A DNA stretch of 64,000 bases from Archangium sp. GTDB lineage: Bacteria; Myxococcota; Myxococcia; Myxococcales; Myxococcaceae. The translations under genes and the position numbers were made by a program. The stretch's first letter is position 1. The number at the start of each line of letters is the position of its first letter. The DNA is taken from the NCBI GenBank assembly GCA_030681645.1, contig JAUXRX010000015.1, positions 248,001-312,000 on the forward strand, read 5' to 3'. Below the pieces are notes generated by a model. It had not been told where the DNA came from. It did no database searches and saw only the letters and a program-made list of their open reading frames with translations. Below, piece after piece: positions 62,744-64,000 of this stretch.

Positions 62744-62855
62744 GGTGGGCCTCTGGGTGCGACGGGGTGTCGCTCGCCAGTGCAGGGCACACGCCACTCG
62801 CAACCACGCGAAAGGTGAGCCCAGAGAAGGCGCTCACCGTTCACGGCCAGAGACT

Positions 62856-63530
62856 TCAGGGGATGACAGGCGGCGCAGTGCAGACGCCGCCATCAGCGTC
62901 GACCCGGCCGTCGATGCCCTGGGCGCAGCGCTCGGTCAGCCGCGTGCACGCCTCGGCAGGCAGCGTCGCGCAGGTCGCGGTCGCATCGGCACACGCCGCG
63001 TCGAAGGCTGCACGGAAGGCCTCACGCACGCAGGTGCGCTCGGTCTCGACGCAGGTGGTGTCAGCAGGATCAGCGGCGAGGCACGCGGTGAGCGCGTCGC
63101 GGCACGCCTGCACGGCGGCAGGCTCAGGGTGCGGACCCGGGCGACCGGGGCCACCATGTCCACCACGGCCACTGGGGCGCGGGCCACCAGGCGGCGGGCC
63201 GAAGGGGTGCCCCTCACCGCCGTCAGGCGGCGGAGGACGGACTCCGCCTTCGCCCATTCCCTGGCAGTGACCGCCACCTTCCCGCCGCTCGGGCGGAGGC
63301 GGCAGGCAGCCGTGCAACGTCACGCGGCACGCGTCGACGTCAGCGCCTTCCACCGCGACGCATGCGTCGAACGCCTGGCGGCACGCGTCGGCCTGGGCGC
63401 GGAACGCACAGAAATCGGTCTGCGCGGTCTCGAGCGCCTCCGTCGTGTCCGTCACGCTCGTCAACGAATCCACGTCGCAGCCCGCGAACGCGGTCAACGA
63501 CAACGTCATCACCAGTCGATTGAGTCTCAT
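62856..63530 (-). CDS. Cys-rich lipoprotein with Gly/Pro/His linker
   Basis: The product has 224 residues from ATG 63530. A lipobox (LSLTAFAGCDVDS) precedes a Cys-rich helical segment (DFCAFRAQADACRQAFDACV). A low-complexity linker rich in Gly, Pro and His follows (residues about 75-140), then a second Cys-rich helical segment (ACRDALTACLAADPADTTCV, then ERTCVREAFRAAFDAACADAT). The paired C-x3-6-C helices suggest disulphide hairpins. No named family. It lies 70 bp downstream of the partial Kazal-like gene. Confidence 0.75.
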   Translation of the reverse strand: MRLNRLVMTLSLTAFAGCDVDSLTSVTDTTEALETAQTDFCAFRAQADACRQAFDACVAVEGADVDACRVTLHGCLPPPPERREGGGHCQGMGEGGVRPPPPDGGEGHPFGPPPGGPRPSGRGGHGGPGRPGPHPEPAAVQACRDALTACLAADPADTTCVETERTCVREAFRAAFDAACADATATCATLPAEACTRLTERCAQGIDGRVDADGGVCTAPPVIP

Positions 63531-63600
63531 GTGTGCAGCTCCTGTTGGGAGAGGCCGTCCCCTCTCGAAGCGGCTGGTGTTCAGCACCGCGAAGAATCGA

Positions 63601-64000
63601 TCACAGGCACGGCCCTGGAAAACGCGCGGCAGGTTGCCCGCTGCGAATCGCCGCGCACGCATCGAGGCACTGGGTCATCGGCGCACCACACGCGAAGAAG
63701 TGATCGGGCATCTGTCCCAGGCAGGTCGTGGGCAACACGAAGCACGCGCCCGCGGCGACACGGCCGCACTCGTTGGGGAACACCAGCCGCCCGCAGATCG
63801 CTCCGTCTGGACACAGCGAGGTGGTGTCGCAGGGCCGCGGGTTGAGGCACGGCCCCCGGCCCTCGCGCGCTTCGATTCCGGCGGCCCGGCGCAGGCAGTC
63901 GTTCCAGTACGTGACGCCATCGCAACCGCACTCGGGCCGCGAGTCGCCGTCGCAGAACGGAGGCCGCTGCACGCAGCGCCCCAACGCATCGCCGCACGCG
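63601..64000 (-). CDS. Partial Kazal-like Cys-rich protein
   Basis: The gene enters from the right edge; its start is outside. The visible part has ACGDALGRCVQRPPFCDGDS, then PECGCDGVTYWNDCLRRAAG, the Kazal inhibitor core (C-G-C-D-G-x-T-Y-x-N-x-C). After it come further Cys-rich segments (CDTTSLCPDGAICGR, NECGRVAAGACFVLPTTCLG and a final CLDACAAIRSG). Myxobacteria often encode secreted Kazal-like domains; inhibitor activity here is not certain. It precedes the Cys-rich lipoprotein gene on the same strand. Confidence 0.7.
   Translation of the reverse strand, partial: ACGDALGRCVQRPPFCDGDSRPECGCDGVTYWNDCLRRAAGIEAREGRGPCLNPRPCDTTSLCPDGAICGRLVFPNECGRVAAGACFVLPTTCLGQMPDHFFACGAPMTQCLDACAAIRSGQPAARFPGPCL

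Overview
The window is GC-rich chromosomal DNA that codes densely on both strands, with frequent GTG starts and very short intergenic gaps. It most likely comes from a myxobacterium (phylum Myxococcota). The support is a large secreted protein ending in a MYXO-CTERM-like sorting tail (21125-24922), a DUF2378-like protein of the myxobacterial paralogous family (49369-49920), a protein pairing a kinase-like lobe with a TIGR02996-type motif, and many lipoproteins and Cys-rich secreted proteins. I saw no rRNA, tRNA, CRISPR array, integrase or transposase. Genus cannot be set from the sequence alone.

Layout. 1-3.6 kb: a partial lipoprotein, a membrane protein and an OmpH/Skp-type chaperone on the minus strand; an SCP2 protein and a small EF-hand-like protein on the plus strand; an intrinsic terminator; a long inverted repeat; a GNAT acetyltransferase. 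3.8-14.2 kb: a pseudokinase-like protein, then the most unusual block. It holds a 520-residue HSP90-like ATPase, a giant 1865-residue partner built of seven repeated units behind a degenerate ATPase fold, and two divergent zinc-ribbon, membrane-tailed paralogs. 14.2-20.3 kb: an ABC-F ATPase, a PilZ-like protein, a fatty-acid-hydroxylase-like protein, a MarR regulator broken by one in-frame stop and lying between inverted repeats, and a membrane-anchored beta-carbonic anhydrase. 20.4-29.9 kb: an SGNH hydrolase and envelope proteins (MYXO-CTERM Ig-repeat protein, OmpA with type-3 repeats, M50 protease, POTRA-only lipoprotein, SurA-like chaperone, hexapeptide-repeat transferase).

30-37.7 kb, minus strand: a four-gene operon runs alpha-oxoamine synthase, ATP-grasp, a 50-residue Lys/Pro-rich peptide, second ATP-grasp. 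It is followed by a chemoreceptor and a LanB-type protein that lacks the elimination domain. This looks like a peptide-modifying pathway, which is an inference. 37.9-44.2 kb: a DUF4142 protein, a lipoprotein hydrolase, a GlsB-like protein, a fusion of an RnfD-like membrane domain with VCBS repeats, and a SCO-cytochrome c-YHS fusion. 44.2-53.3 kb: a UbiB-type kinase divergent from a TetR regulator, a nucleotidyltransferase-like pair, a tight NTF2/FAD oxidase/DUF2378/Hsp70 operon, and a hybrid histidine kinase. 53.3-56.3 kb: a glycolipid module (GtrA, a mutase-like flavoprotein, a GT21 glycosyltransferase). 56.3-64 kb: endonuclease III, a PilZ-like protein, a second hydroxylase, a Rieske oxygenase, and a run of secreted or lipid-anchored, partly Cys-rich proteins ending in a partial Kazal-like gene.

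Two families of short GC-rich repeats are scattered through the window. Some copies lie inside genes or directly form the ribosome-binding region.
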